Counted from the first letter of the stretch, positions 41,221-54,567 are shown. The stretch is DNA of 64,000 nucleotides from Lichina pygmaea (GCA_963422465.1 OY730171.1:868001-932000); one strand, 5' to 3'. Program-made: numbers and translations. Notes: a model not told the origin generated them from the sequence alone.

Positions 41221-43319
41221 GGAGTCGAGTGTGGGATCCGTGCGGCTCGGGGGAATAGACTAACGGTCGTAGTTTAGAGCGGAAAGTGAAGGAGGAAGGG
41301 GAAGAGAGAGAGAGAGAGAGGGAGAGGGAGAGAGAGTGTGTGTGTGTGAGCGAATGAGAAGAGAGAAAGGAGGGGATGGGGATATCAATGGAAGCGCAGC
41401 CTGCGAGGACTCGTGACTCTGGACCTTATTCTACTCTTGAGCTTTTTTTCTCCCGGGCCTTTATCAATCCTTTGCTCTTTCCTGTCCTTCTCCTCCCTTC
41501 TGTCCTTGTCCTCGTCCTCGTCCTTGTACTCATCCTTGTGCTCGTTCTGGTCCTTGTTTTTTGTGGGGGTTTTATTTTCTTTCTTTTCAATCCAGGCCTT
41601 GCAAGCAATATGACCTTGGGCAGGCAATACAAAATGTCTCTATCCTTTCCTTTTTTTTGGTTTGTTTGTCTGGGATCTCGCAGGGAAATGGAAAATGGAT
41701 GATCATTGCGGAGCTGGCCTAGTATCTATCTTTGTAAAACTGGAGAGGGGAAGGGAAAAGAGAGGGAGGCTGGGTCTGTCCTGCTTCATTATGCTCTGTC
41801 CCCATATTTATACTATCTTTTGGTCTGTCTCTTGTTCTGTCCCATGGACTCTTCCTATGGGCTTTCTTTTGGAATGTTGCTGCTACTGCTGCTACCGTTA
41901 CTGCTGGTTCTTCTCGCTCTCCTTGCGGTGTGTCCCGTTTCTCTTTCTCTCTTTCTCTCTTTCTCTCTTGGTCCCTGGTCTAAATGTAATCCACAGCAGG
42001 TTCTTTTTGCTACTCTGCAGTCCTCTGTTTTCTCCGGGACATCACCACACTTGCAAGACGGCTGATCAAGTCATTGGGCTGTTTGATGCTGTCTTGAGGG
42101 CCGTATCAAGGGCTGTCTAGATACCGTGTTGCCTCGACAGTTGCCCCTGATTGGTTCAGGAGGCACAGCAGAAGAAGAAGATGTTTGTTTTTTGTTGTTT
42201 TTGAAGAACTAGCTAGGTTTTCGGCGACTGCCCAAAATACATGGGCCAAGAGCAAACGTGACGGTGCTTAGGGCTCCACACCCACAACGTCCAATTCCAA
42301 CAGCCCCGACAAATGTCTTTTGCCAAATTTCTTGCCAGCATTCTTGACAACATGCATAACAACATGCATGCATGAAGACATCCTCGGCAGCTGTCTCAAA
42401 ACTTGACAGTCGCCTAGTCTTCCATCTCTCAACCCTGTCCGTCCATCTCGAGGACTGCTAGAGATTGGAAAGAGTCCTAGCCCACCAAGCACCCGTTCCC
42501 GCGCAAAGAGACAGGAAGGCAATGAACGATCTCACAGCCTCTGTCATGATTGATTGATTGATCATGTTGACGTTGTTCTCTCTGCTGATCCGCTGTCGAA
42601 TGGGAAGAGAAGCACTCTCGCAACATTTAGACTGGCTCACGAACCTGGCGGAGACCCCTGTTGTAGGGGACTAAGTAACAGTGTCAACGCTGTTGCATGT
42701 GGCTCATGTAGGGTCTCTGGCCTTGCGGATGCTACGTCGAGGCTTGCAACGGCACTGGTGGCCTGACAGGAGATGGTACTAAAAGCTCTGTTTTCATTTC
42801 ACTTGTCGTTTTATTTGTCAGAAGAAAATTCGCTGCATCCTCGCAGAGGATGGCCCCAAGATTGAGACGGTGTCGCAAAGAGTGGATCGTGTCGCCAAGG
42901 ACTTGGGCGACGACTGACGTATGTGCCGAGCAGCAACCGAGCCTCTATTCATAGATGACGGAGGTATATTTTGGGAAAGAGGGGTAACCAGGTAGAAGGA
43001 ACGAGCGGCCGGCAGTGTCAGTCCAGGAGTCACTCGGCTTCGTCGCCCCTCCGAGCGTATCCATCCGCGCAGGATCCCACCGCCGCTGGCTCGTGGTCCG
43101 TCGTCGAGAGATCCGGTCCAGACCGGCCATGAAAACGTTCCGTTACCGGCCAGGTCGGAGGGCCACAAGTTCGAACGCCAAGCGCTGTGGGAGCAAAGGG
43201 AGATATGCGGTATCGAGCTACGCCCGCGCCAGCGCCGCCCCTCACAAGAGCGGCGCGGATCGAAAGCAGAAACAAAAAAAACAGAAAGCATTCGTCGTGC
43301 TGTCGTGACGGTGCATCGA
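41221..43319. other. Intergenic between convergent 14-3-3 and SCOC-like genes
   Basis: 2.1 kb without a supported gene. It has a GA microsatellite at 41301-41340 and a long pyrimidine-rich belt with CTCGTCC-type repeats (about 41430-41560) and further CT/TTTCTCTC runs to about 42000. Short frames here are low complexity. Confidence 0.5.
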
Positions 43320-43904
43320 TCATTTGGACCGCCCACCCGCTTTCGTACTCCGACCTGGCCCGGTCGAGGTGATCTTGCTCGTCGTCATGAGCTCCCCGAT
43401 ATAGCTGTCGCTCACAAGTCAACACGACCGAGCTTCGACGCCTAGGACGTCGGCCGGCGGACTCACGACTGCAGAAAACGGTTCTCGCCCTCTAGCTTGT
43501 CGTAGTCACATCTTGCCTGCTCGACGCGGTCGATCAGGACCCGGAGATCGTCTTGCAGCTTCTGGGCTTGTCTGCGACGCCATCGACTCCACCGTCAGCT
43601 ACGCCTGCCCATGCCGTCATGCGAGATGGAGGGGCACTGACTCATGCAGAGCACGGCGCACCTCGCGGCCGAGATGTTCGACCTCTTGGCTGTTGCGCCG
43701 TGGACTCATCGCGCGGGCGTCATCCTCGTCGTAGACCTCGTCGTGCAGTTCCAGATTCGGGGAATCGCGGTGCACGATCATGGTGCCGCTGGTCCTCCGG
43801 CCGGACAGCTTGGGTCGCGTCGACCGCGACTGCCGCTCGTGAGGACGGTCGGCCCCGTCGCCGACGTCGGCGGCGGCCATCGAGAGACTGGACTCGGCCG
43901 TCAT
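43320..43904 (-). CDS. SCOC-like short coiled-coil protein, three exons
   Basis: The SCOC family (Slo1 in budding yeast) consists of small coiled-coil Golgi/endosome proteins that bind Arl-type GTPases. Exons (minus): 43904-43642, 43571-43467 and 43404-43320; introns are GTCAGT/CAG and GTGAGT/CAG. The model is 150 residues. A disordered, Ser/Arg-rich N-terminus leads to EVEHLGREVRRALHE, then a heptad-rich helix (LQDDLRVLIDRVEQARCDYD) and ENRFLQSYIGELMTTSK, which matches the SCOC end motif (EN-x2-L-x2-YI-x2-LM-x2-S). The ATG at 43904 is the first in frame; an extra 5' exon cannot be excluded because the frame stays open some distance upstream without an ATG. The family call rests on the C-terminal motif. 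Confidence 0.75.
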
Positions 43905-46900
43905 CGTCCCTGAAAGATCGGTGATCCTTCGCACAGGAGGAGCAGCCCGCTCGGAGGCGGTGGTGAAGGACGGGGAGGACTGGAAGGCGAACGGGGAAAC
44001 ATGCAAAAGGCTGGCGGTGATGGCCTAATCCGGGGTGGTTGCTTGCCTTGCAGCCGCTGCGCACCGGGTACAGTACCCTACTGTATCGTACCGATTCACT
44101 TGGGACCGGCAAGGTGACACTGGCACGACTGGGCTGCTACGGCGGCGAAGCAGTTCCCGCGGAGCACGTTCCTGCGAGCAGAGACCTCAAAGAAGATCAG
44201 GAACAGCCCTGGAGCGTGACGGAAGAATGAAAGTGATGCAGAGGCGAAGGTCGTTTCTCTTCCTCTCCTTCCTCTTCTTCTTCCTCTTCTTCCTCTTTCT
44301 CCCTCTACGAGTACGCAGCCATCAAGCCAAGGTGTTACTTTTCGCCGCTGATGCCGTCGATGCTGCCCGCTCCCCCGGCTCAGGTCACTTCGTGATTGAT
44401 CGCTTGTCTGGCGTCCGACGCTGCTGCCACCGCTACCCTTACTCGACCGGGTAATGATATGCTCACAGCCGGGGGGTTATGGCAAGGGGGAAGGGCTGGA
44501 GCGAAAGCTTGTTGTCATTGGCCGTTCTCGCGCTCGGCATCCGAGAAGCCCCGTCATCTGCGCCAAGAGCTGACTAAGGCTAAGCTTGATCGTCTGTAAC
44601 GTCGACCCTTGTACTTCCGTATCCCGTACGGAGGTACGGAGGTACTGTACCCTTCGTACCGTACGAGCGAAGAGGACTCACGTGATACACGGTATGATAC
44701 GGCACGCGACGGCGACCAGGCGTGATTGTTGCCGCTGAGGCTGCTACTGACTAAGCCGCCAAGAGAGATACCATGACCTTACGAGATGGGGTACATAACG
44801 TACATACGTACTTCCGTACGAGGTATCCTCGTACCCGTCGTACGACGGTACCCCGCGTACGGGACAGCCGCCGATGACGTCGGCCCCGACAGCCGCCCCC
44901 CCATGCTTGGCTCGGGGCTTGTCACTCGGATGACACCCCCGCTCCCTCTTGCCTCTCGTGCTTCTCCACCGTATAGAAACCAATACGTGAGCGACTCGGA
45001 ATCCTTCCCAACTTCCCCCATCGGGATTTTGAACCAAGCCTCCACTGCAAGATGCTGCAGCTCTAGCGCGAGGCTTGTAAGCGCGGGGCTTGTGTGACGA
45101 GTCCCTCGTACGAAGTACTAGAGGTACTTCTAGCGAGTTTCGAAAGTCATGAACGTGCTCAGCTTGGTCTAGTCACGTGTCTCGAATGTACTGATCTAAG
45201 AATCTTGTTGTTCACGATGCCGTCTGACGTAGGTCGTCGTCGCCGAGTCATTCCTATCATCCTACAGATGATTAGAGGAAGGTTGAGCGTACAGTACCTC
45301 GTACCCTAGCGTGCCTCGCTCTGCACAGTACAGTACGTCTGGGGGACTGATACGTACTACTGTCGGATATCAGATTCCGACCGCTGACTAAGCCTAGGCT
45401 ACCCTTATGAGTACATATCTTGTACTTTCATCTTTGGGTAGTTTCAATGGTACTGGTGAGTACTTTGAGAGTACCTTAAAGTTACTTGTGTCATAAGTCA
45501 TGGTAATGTCGCACCTCACCCAATTGTCAGCCATAACTTCTTAGCCGCTACATCTAATAGTCAGCTATTTGATTGTATAGACAAACCTCTGTTATGATGT
45601 TATATGTAGTATTTTTTAGGGTGTAGACACTGTATGAGCTGTGGAAGCCATGTTGGTTGGCGGTCGGATGCCTCAAAAGTTTAGAGATACTTGTCTTTCT
45701 GTAGGGCTGCCACAGGTTTGAAGGTACTAGCGGTAAGTGGAGGGTATGAAAATGTGTGAAGAGGGGTACAGAGCTGGAGTGTGTCTCTAACAGCGCTAAG
45801 CAGGGTGTACTGCCAACATATCTCAGGATGGTGTGTTGCTAACAAAATGTGGGGTGTACTGATAACAATACCCTTGAGAGCTGCTGGTGGAGAAGAGGAT
45901 TGACTTCATTGCATACGAGTACGTCTTGAAACTTGCTGGCCATCGGCCAAGCCCCGTCGAGTACGCATCTCTTCTGGCTAGAGCCGTTGACCCCAATGGA
46001 GCCACGACAGCATCAACATGACCGGTGTTCCTCGGCGCTGACATCTGAAGTAAGCTTTCACCGCCTCAGTCTCACCTAACTTACGGTTCCATACTTCCGT
46101 ACTAAACCGGCAGTTGTTGACAGCTCTTTTCTTCACGGTGTGGACCACCAAGCAGCCTCCATTGCCGAGCCGTACTCGTACGTACGTACGAGTACCGTGA
46201 GCATGGAGGAGCCTTGATTGTCACAAAGCAGAGTGTCTACTGTAAAAGTAGACACATTGATCTTTCAAGGGGTTGATGTCAACTTTTCCTGCTGGTGCCC
46301 GAAAGCAGCAGATCGACATCGTCGTGGGATTTTGCAGCTGTTCCCTAGCCTCGTAGGCGTCCACGGCACTTCTCTTAGGCGATAGGACCATGCATCCTGC
46401 CAACGCTATGTCTCTGCTGACGGCTGCAGCAACCTTGATCTACAGCATCTTCGAATCCGGACGGTCACCTCGTGACGGGGCCGAACCAAGCGAGGCCGTC
46501 GATCGACTGCGGCTCGTAGGAATCTACGGTACCTACCGGGTCCGCACGGATCAGGACAGAGTCATGGTCACATAATTGGCGCAAGGAGGTGCAGCTTCGG
46601 CTTTTCAGCCTTTTCTTCTTTTGCCCCGTCTCATGTCGTACTTTCTTCACCTTCGTTATCATCGCCACGAAAGCCAATCCTTCCAGCCTCTACTAACCCT
46701 ACGTACTGTACGTACATACGTACAGCATACTATTTCGCTGGCTCAAGATCCACCGAGGTCCACATCTGCGTGGTCGTGAGTGGCATGCTGGAGGGATGGC
46801 AAGTCCACGCATGACGCACCGGTAGAGTCCTGTCAAGCCACAATGATCTGCAGCTGCGACGTTTGTGAGCCCATCTCAAAGCGAGGCACAACTCAAATGC

Positions 46901-49830
46901 CTCAAGTTTGTGTTCGGACTGATTGCCTCCGTTCTCTACCCAACCGAAAAACTATGCTTTATCGGTCTCCGGTGGCCGTGTCTTGCTGAAGCTTCATCGA
47001 GCACGAGAGGACATCCAAAGCAGATACCCTTCGAGACAGGATATCGACGTGAGCGAGGAAGACGGAAGGACGCCGCCGAAGAATCGTGAGAGGCCGCCAA
47101 CCCGTTCTTGTTTGGGCCCGAGCGGACTGTACATGAGCCATGGCCTGACGGAACGATACAGTAGCTCCCTTGTGCCCAAGAACAGCCGACTCAGCCTCAT
47201 CTCGGGTTTGGCCCACTGCGACAGACGCCTCGATCACCTTTCCACACCGATGTGGCTTAAGATGTACGGGTCGAGTGCTTCCAGGACATTCGCGGACAAC
47301 TCCCAGAGGCTCTTCGCTGTGTTTGATGCTACGGTCGGCAGGAGTGAGCAAAGCAGGCCAGTTCCAGTTGGCCCTGTGCGTTCGAGGACGAGGCGCTCTG
47401 TTCACAACCGAATCATGCCCCGTTGTCCGGCAACCGGACTAGGGCCTCCCGAAGTGATATGAGTCACTCACGGGGACAAGGACCATCTGACAAGACCTTT
47501 GAAGATCTTCATTTGTGAAGGTCTTGGAGGCTGCTTGAGGAGTCTGTATGTCTTTTCTCTGAGTCAACCAGACCATGATGTGGAGATGGATGCACCTACC
47601 GATACCCACAATCACTTGTCTTGGCATGCCGGTCACTTCTTGCCGTCCACAATCGACCCGATCCAGAATTACGTACCAGACGCTCCGGGAGACCCGCCTC
47701 GACAGGTTGTTGCTGTCATACACATCTAATATCCTTTCCGCCATGGCGCCGGAGTAGTCAGGACAGCTCCCAGCGACAGAAGGCATGCCAATGTGTACAC
47801 GAGGTGCATGGCGAGCCCGTGTGCTCTGGAACACCCAAGCGTGATGATAATCGTCAACCCGTTCATCGAGAGAGGACAGGGATCCAGGGGACATCCACTT
47901 GCTCTCCGGCTGATGCTTCCACCGAGCGCGCCCTCGGAAGATCTGTACCGCAAGCCAGCGCAAGAGCCGTGTTGTGCTCCTTCACGGAATGCTTGCCAAC
48001 CTACTACCGTACAGTAGATCAGTTGCCACAGTTCATGCTGCCGTGGCTGCGATACATCTACCCTGGTTTGCGATCTGTACTCGCCAAATGATTCTGGAAT
48101 ATCGTACAAGCTTCTTCTCAGACCTTTTTCTGCGTGGCGTACCGATACCTCAACATCCGTTGTGCCTTTCTCGCCTCCGAGCAGAAGTACGTGAGGATAG
48201 GCCTATGAGACGGCGCTTTTGCTACTGCGTACGTAGTACGTGTGTACTTGCAGTACATACACCATGTACATATATACGTTACGTACGTACTTATATCAAC
48301 CTCAGAAAGCGCAAGTCAAGACATGTTTCAGCCTCTACGTACGTACTGTTTACGTACTCAGAGGAGTCAATTACGCGGTCAATGCACATTCACCCTGTCG
48401 CAGCTTCGCAAACTCGCAACACCCTCTCCTCTGGCAGGCCACCAGGATTCTATTGAGAGTCAGCTCCCCTGACTTCTTTACTCCGCGAACACAGGGTCCC
48501 GAGGTTCTGCTGCTAGGTATATCACACTCACCCAGCAGCTTACCATCTCATTACGGTACGTACGAACGTACGTACTCCGTACATCTGTGGAAAACAAGAG
48601 TCCACACATCTCTGGCTTGCGGGATCCAGGGGCCTCTCAACCCAGGTCCTCTAGGGCCCAGAGCCTCTGTTATTGCACTGTCACGCAGTGTTCCCAGCAT
48701 AGTCTACTTGTTCATTGCTGTTGGCAGTTCTTGGGTGTCGACTTGTCGCCAGCTTTTTCGGATGCATGTGACGGGCACGCGCTGCCCCCGAACCCATGAG
48801 CTACTAAGCTGTGAGACAGGAGGATCCCCCCCCCTCCACCCCCTTCCTTCTCCCATAAAAAGAAGAGGGAAGTACTGTAGGCGAAGCTGTAGGAGAGAAT
48901 TGAATTTTGACTGAGCACATCTATATCTGTGTCCTAGTACGGAAGTACTTCTGGGGAGCTTGGCATAGCTGTCCTGGTGTGATGCACAAGCTCTCTGTCT
49001 CGTCTTTGAGTGATGGTCATGAGTTGCCTGACCTCTTTTTTCTCACAGTGGTTTCGTCACCTTCGGTACCAAAGTGGAGTAGGAATACCAGTACCTATAT
49101 CAACATCATTGATGTAACGTACGTATGTAGCTGTATGAGCACGGGCAGATGGCTGCCTTGTTGGAATGGACATACAACGAGCCATCGAGACGGACATTGC
49201 TTGCGGTCGGATGCGTATCATTTACTTCTAACAAAGGATGGAGCTCCGGAACTCGGTATCGTAGGTACAGTCTGGAAGTAGGGGTATCAAGGCGTGCAAG
49301 GCTGATGACGGGGCATGTGGGACCGTCCTCAGAGCTTACATAATCCACACGTCGGAACGGAGGCGCGTAGATTTCGAGTGACGGCAACCGCCAACGTCGA
49401 CACTCAGACCGTTGACGTTTCAAACTCTTTGTATCAAGTCGTCCATGTACCATCGGCGATCAATAGAGTGAATTCGTCCTTGTGCCGGCCTATTTCAGTG
49501 TGAAGTCGAGTGCCGTACGGTAACTTAAATGTCGAAGAAACATCTGTGAACTCCACTAGAGCTACGAGAGTAATTCGTCTTGCGAGCTTGATCACCACCA
49601 CCACGACCATGCTGATGACCGACGTGGCCGACTAAGAGAGTGCACCACCTGGTGCCACGACGATGGCAGTGCTGAATGACACGAGCGACATTGGTGAGCA
49701 TATGCCCGTAAGCACTTCGCCGTCGACAAGCCCTACGGCCACCCTACCTGCGTCAAGCGATCGTCATACTCATCGTCATGACCGTGTGAAAGCCCAGCGT
49801 TGTCCAAGCCGTCACCGTCACGACTGAGCC
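43905..49830. other. Large divergent intergenic region, SCOC / UNC-13
   Basis: 5.9 kb, the longest gap in the host part. It contains at least ten GTAC palindrome clusters (for example 44610-44665, 44790-44865, 46170-46195, 46703-46727, 48228-48290, 48553-48582), a CT tract at 44250-44310 and an AT-richer section (about 45380-45860). Unassigned frames of up to 179 codons (46923-47462 plus, 47439-47963 minus) overlap each other on opposite strands and show no domain. I support no gene here; a decayed gene or repeats are possible near 46.9-48.1 kb. Confidence 0.45.
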
Positions 49831-52800
49831 ATGTCGTCCGCCTCGAACAAATCGCGCCGAGGTCAGGACCGGGTCGACAGCCGCCTCAGCAGAGCCGGTT
49901 GGCCGTCTCGTCCCGGCTCGCGTGCCCAGCTGCGGCAGGTCTCGACGACCGAGGCGTACACCCACGCCCTCGGGGTGGCCTATCTCGCCCACCTGCTGCA
50001 GCCGCGACAGCGCCGGCTGCAGCATGTGTCCGTGCCCGCGCAGCAGCTGGCGCGGTCGTCGACGACCTCCTCCATTAACGAGCTCGTCAAAGACCTCTCG
50101 CTCGTCCGCGACTCCAAGAGCACCAAGTTGCCGCATGGCTTCATGGCCGACCTCGAGAGGCGCTTGCAGGGGGTCCTCACCGGCAAGGAGCGGCGGCAGG
50201 AGTTCAACGACGCGGCCGTGAAACGGACCTTTGCCGTCTTCTATACCGCCTTCACCGAGCAGAACTTCCGGCGCCAGATGGAGAAGGACCGCCGCGTCGA
50301 GGACCTCGTGCTCATATTCTTCTCCAGCGCGACGAAGGAGCTGCAGAAGGGCAAGGCGTCATCCGACGACGGCTGGAAGCTGATGGTCGATCGCCACGTG
50401 GCCCTATTCGTGCGCCTGCTGAGCACGACCCTGAAGGAGCACGACTGGGGCCGAGACCGCCCAGAGCTCGCCAGCCGGCTCACGACGCTCGAGAGCAAGC
50501 TGCTCAAGCACGATCAGGACCTGGCGGCCGCGTCCCAGCGAGCCGGAGGTGCCGGCGGCACCACCGTCGAGGTCGAGCTTCCTCCGAGCTACGAGGCCAG
50601 GGACATGCCTCTCGCGCTGATCGTGGCCGAGCGATTCGGTCTTTCGTACGACCAGGTCCAGGCTGACATCAACCGCAACCGGCCCGTCTGGACCCCGAAG
50701 GCGGCTCTGGCCGACCTCAAGTCGTATCAGAACCTCGTCAACCTTCACTCGCCCGCGGTGCTGCGTCCCGATGACTTTGACCTCGATGAAGCGTACGAGG
50801 CCTGGAGAAAGACCGAAGGGTCGGAGCTGTCGCAGATGATGCTTGCCATCCTGCGGACCGATTCCGAACTGACCAGATCCTCTGATGCGTCGACGCGATC
50901 GACTTCTGCCACCTGGGACGGCTCGAGAAGGACAACGGACCCGGCGACCCTGACGTCGCCCCTGACCCGCGAGCCTCCCGACATGTCCGACCTGCGTCTG
51001 CAAGAAGGTGGCGAGAATGCCCACGAAGAGGGCGTCTCTAACCACTTCACCTTCTTTCCTCCCGACCCAAAAGCCTACTACCGCTGTGTTCTCGCGCAGG
51101 TTCTAACGCACGACCTCAATCAGGCTAAAGCCCAGCAAGGCGAATCCCAGGGCGATGCCGAGCCCCCTCCGCTCCTGTCCAAGGACAGTACCGTGCTTCT
51201 GCAAGAGATCTCGATGCGCTGGCGGATACCGCAGTGGACCCGTCTCGTCCTCTTCCTGGACGTGATCAGGGAGAAGTTTGTCGACCAGGACGTTACGTTG
51301 GACGACCTGGATGCCGCCTTTGAGTATGTCAACAGCGTTTCCGTCGACAGCAGGAGGGCCTCCGTTGCCTCCCTGTCGGAGATGTCGCCTTTCTTGGATC
51401 GCTCCAAGTGGTCGATGGCCGACTTTGCCCTGATGCAACGGGTTCTCTCTGCTCTGCACGACGCCTTGCTTCGCGATCTGTACGACATCCTGCAGCACTG
51501 CTACGAACCGAAGCCACCTACGATCGGCCCCGTCATGTACGTGCTCGAGAATCACGTCCGCAGCGATCCGGCCTTCGCGATCGGCCGGGACGGAGATGCC
51601 CGCTTTGAGGCCGAGCTCAGCGAAGGTCTTCGACAGAGGGCGCTGGACGTGTACTCGGCCCACCTCCGCCACAGCGTGCCCGAGAACCAGGACGAATGGG
51701 GATTCGTTCACGTGGTCGAGCTTGGCAAGACCATCCTCAAGCTGGCCGAACGCATCCAGAAGCGGTACAAGAAGAATCCGGAGATCATGGGGTGAGCTAC
51801 TCGCGGATGCGTCTTGCCCGACGTCGACTGGCGAGTCCGTGGCTGACGCGCTGGACAGGGTGAATCCCTTGACGATCCTGCTGGGGACGGTGCTACCGGC
51901 GTACGAGGGCGACGCGGGTCAGTTGATCGAGAGGATCATCGTCGTCGCGAGGTCGCACGACGAGGAGATCGACATCGCCGAAGGATTCGATCTGTACAAG
52001 GAACTGGTGGAGATCCGCCGCGTGCACATGGAAGCCTTACCTGGGTGAGGTCGACGTCGATGCATCTAGCGCCACCGACATGGAGACGAAGCTTACAGAA
52101 CACGTCTTGTCTAGGGTCCCGTTCGAGTTCAGCATCGAGGATCTCGTGGCCGACTTTGCGTGGCGCTGGATCGCGTTGATGGACGAGAAGGTGGTGGGCT
52201 GGGTCGACCAGGCCGTCCGGCACGACGACTTCAAAGTCCGCTCGGGACCCGGCCAGGAGCCCCCGAGCGACGACGACCGCCACAGCACCTCGGTGGTGGA
52301 TGTCTTTCGCTCGTTCAACCAATCGGTAGATCAGATCGTTCAGCTGGACTGGGCCGACGAGCTGCAGCACGCCAAGTTCATGACGGCCATGTCACGAAGC
52401 ATCGGATCGGGGGTCACGAGGTACTGCGAGATCGTCGAGCAGAGGTTCAGCAAGGAGATGGACCGCTTGACACCGGAGCAAGAAGCGGCCGCCAGCCGGA
52501 GCCGCCAGGAGAAGTGGATGCAGTTGGCAAAGGAGGCGTGGAGCAACCGGGACAAGATCGAGCCCTTCCAATTCTTTCCCGAGGTATGCCTCGCCACGAC
52601 ACGTAAGGCCCGACGCGGTCGTCACTGACGGCGACGCAGTCCCTCGTCAAGCTCAACAACGTGGAGTGGGCCATCTACCAGCTCGACCGACTCGAGGCAA
52701 CGGTCGAGGTCGACGCCTGCGCCAACGTTGTGCAGCGCCACGAGCCCCCGATCAGCCAACGTCGACCGCGGCCCAGCAAGTACGTCTTCACGATCAAGAT

Positions 52801-54258
52801 CGTCGAGGCCGAAGACCTCAAGGCGTGTGACATGAGCGGATACAGCGATCCGTACGTCGTCCTCGGCGACGAATACCAGAAGCGGCTGGCCAAGACGCGG
52901 ATCATCTACTCGAGCCTCAATCCTCGCTGGGACGAGTCGGTGGACATCACGACGACGGGAGCCTTGAACATCATCGCGACCGTGTGGGACTGGGATGCGC
53001 TCGGCGACCACGACTGCGTCGGGCGGACGTCGCTCAAGCTGGACCCTTCGCACTTTAGCGACTACATGCCCCGAGAGTACTGGCTTGACCTCGACTCGCA
53101 GGGTCGGTTGCTCCTCCGGGTCAGCATGGAAGGCGAGCGCGACGACATCCTGTTCTACTTTGGAAAGGCCTTCCGAACGTTGAAGCGAACCGAGAGGGAC
53201 ATGACCAGGACGATCACCGACAAGGTGAGCCCTCCCTCCCCGTCTTCCGTACCGATGACCGATGGGTAACAGACGAGGGGACCACCCCCGACCAGCTTTC
53301 GTCATACATCAACCACTGCCTCTCGCGAAACACGTTGAAGAGCCTCCTCAACCGAGGCATCTCCATCAGCTCCGTCTCGACGCTCTTCTCCCGCGGCTCC
53401 CGTCCGTCGGTGCCGGCCATGCCATCTCAGGTCGACATCACCAACGCCCTGCGGCCGCTGTTCCAGTACTTTGACGACAACTTCGCCATCATGAAGCAGA
53501 CGCTCACCGACGCGGCCATGGTGATGGTCATGACACGGCTGTGGAAGGAGGTGCTCGCGACGATCGAAGCCCTCCTGGTGCCGCCGCTGTCGGACAAGCC
53601 GTCCCAACAGCGACCGTTGACGGAGCAGGAGCTGGACATCGTCTTCAGATGGCTTCAGCTGCTCTTCGACTTCTTCCACGCCGTCGACGAGGAGACGGGA
53701 GTTTCGGAGGGCGTACCGATGGACGTGCTCAAGTCGCCCAAGTACCACGAGATCCAGTCGTTGAACTTCTTCTACTTCGAGTCGACCGAGAGCCTCATAC
53801 GGACTTCGGAGCGCATGGCAACGGCGACGGCCAACCGGGAACGGCAGCAGCAGCAACAGCAGCAGCGCAACCGACTGTCGGCCCCCGGGGCGCTCGGCGG
53901 CAGCGGCGGCGGGACACTCGCCTTCGGCGGGGCGGCGGGGCTGGTGGGCGTGCCGACCAACCGCCGCACCAAGTCGATCATGCTCAGCCGCAACCTGGGC
54001 ACGATGAAGAAGGCCAAGGAAGAGAAGCGCAAGGAGGCCCAGGCGGACCCGAACGACGACATCATCCTGCGCATCCTCCGCATGCGGGCCGAGGCGGCGG
54101 GCTATCTGCGCAACCGCAGCCGTCAGAAGGAACGTCTCGCGGCTGCCGCGGCGGCCGAGATGATCGTCAAGCAGAGCCTCGCGGGCGGCAGCCTCGGCGG
54201 CATCGGCGGAGCTGGGATCGCGCGAGGGCCGCCGCCCGGTGGTGTGCCTCGACGGTGA
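49831..54258 (+). CDS. ync13: UNC-13/Munc13-family protein with MUN and C2 domains, five exons
   Basis: Membrane-trafficking factor of the Munc13 type. Fission yeast Ync13 acts in exocytosis and septum formation at the cell tip and division site. Exons are 49831-51791, 51859-52044, 52115-52583, 52640-53224 and 53296-54258, totalling 1387 residues with consistent phases. The first 870 residues are a largely helical MUN/MHD1 region (for example WRIPQWTRLVLFLDVIREKF and FSIEDLVADFAWRWIALMDE). A C2 domain lies at about 919-1030 with Asp residues in loop 1 (CDMSGYSDPY) and loop 3 (WDWDALGDHDCVG), so calcium binding is plausible. MHD2 follows (MVMVMTRLWKEVLATIEALL). The C-terminus is Gly/Ala-rich with a basic helix (KKAKEEKRKEAQ). 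The order MHD1-C2-MHD2 fits fungal members. The symbol is by family only. Confidence 0.92.
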
Positions 54259-54495
54259 ACAACCTTACCGTCGTACGGGTATCGTACCGAGTCCATTTCC
54301 TTGTCTGTTGCCGGGACGGGGCTTGACGTGGGCCTGGCGTGGGTCTGGCGTGAGCCTGGAGCTGGAACCAAAGCTAGAGCTGTGGCTCAGGGGGGAGCAC
54401 ATACATTTAGTGCTCGACAGATTGTCGTGACCACGGATTTTCCCCCACTCGCAACACCGAAGCTGGCCCGTGGCGGGGAAGCTGGTCCGGGGCGC

Positions 54496-54519
54496 GGGGG
54501 GGGGGGGGGGGGGGGGGGG
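54496..54519 (+). repeat. G24 homopolymer
   Basis: Run of 24 G between GGCGC and ATAGGAAG. Exact length is likely to vary or be misassembled. Confidence 0.85.
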
Positions 54520-54532
54520 ATAGGAAGCAGGG

Positions 54533-54533
<1 letters not shown>

Positions 54534-54567
<34 letters not shown>

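Noticed and set aside
47726-47809. Minus-strand MHLVYTLACLLSLGAV, signal-peptide-like, as start of a secreted protein
   Set aside because: Only 27 codons before a stop, and I could not find splice sites joining it to a plausible mature part. Kept only as a possibility.
46923-47963. Frames of 148-179 codons on both strands in the large gap
   Set aside because: They overlap on opposite strands, have no domain or compositional bias, and their lengths are expected by chance at this GC content.
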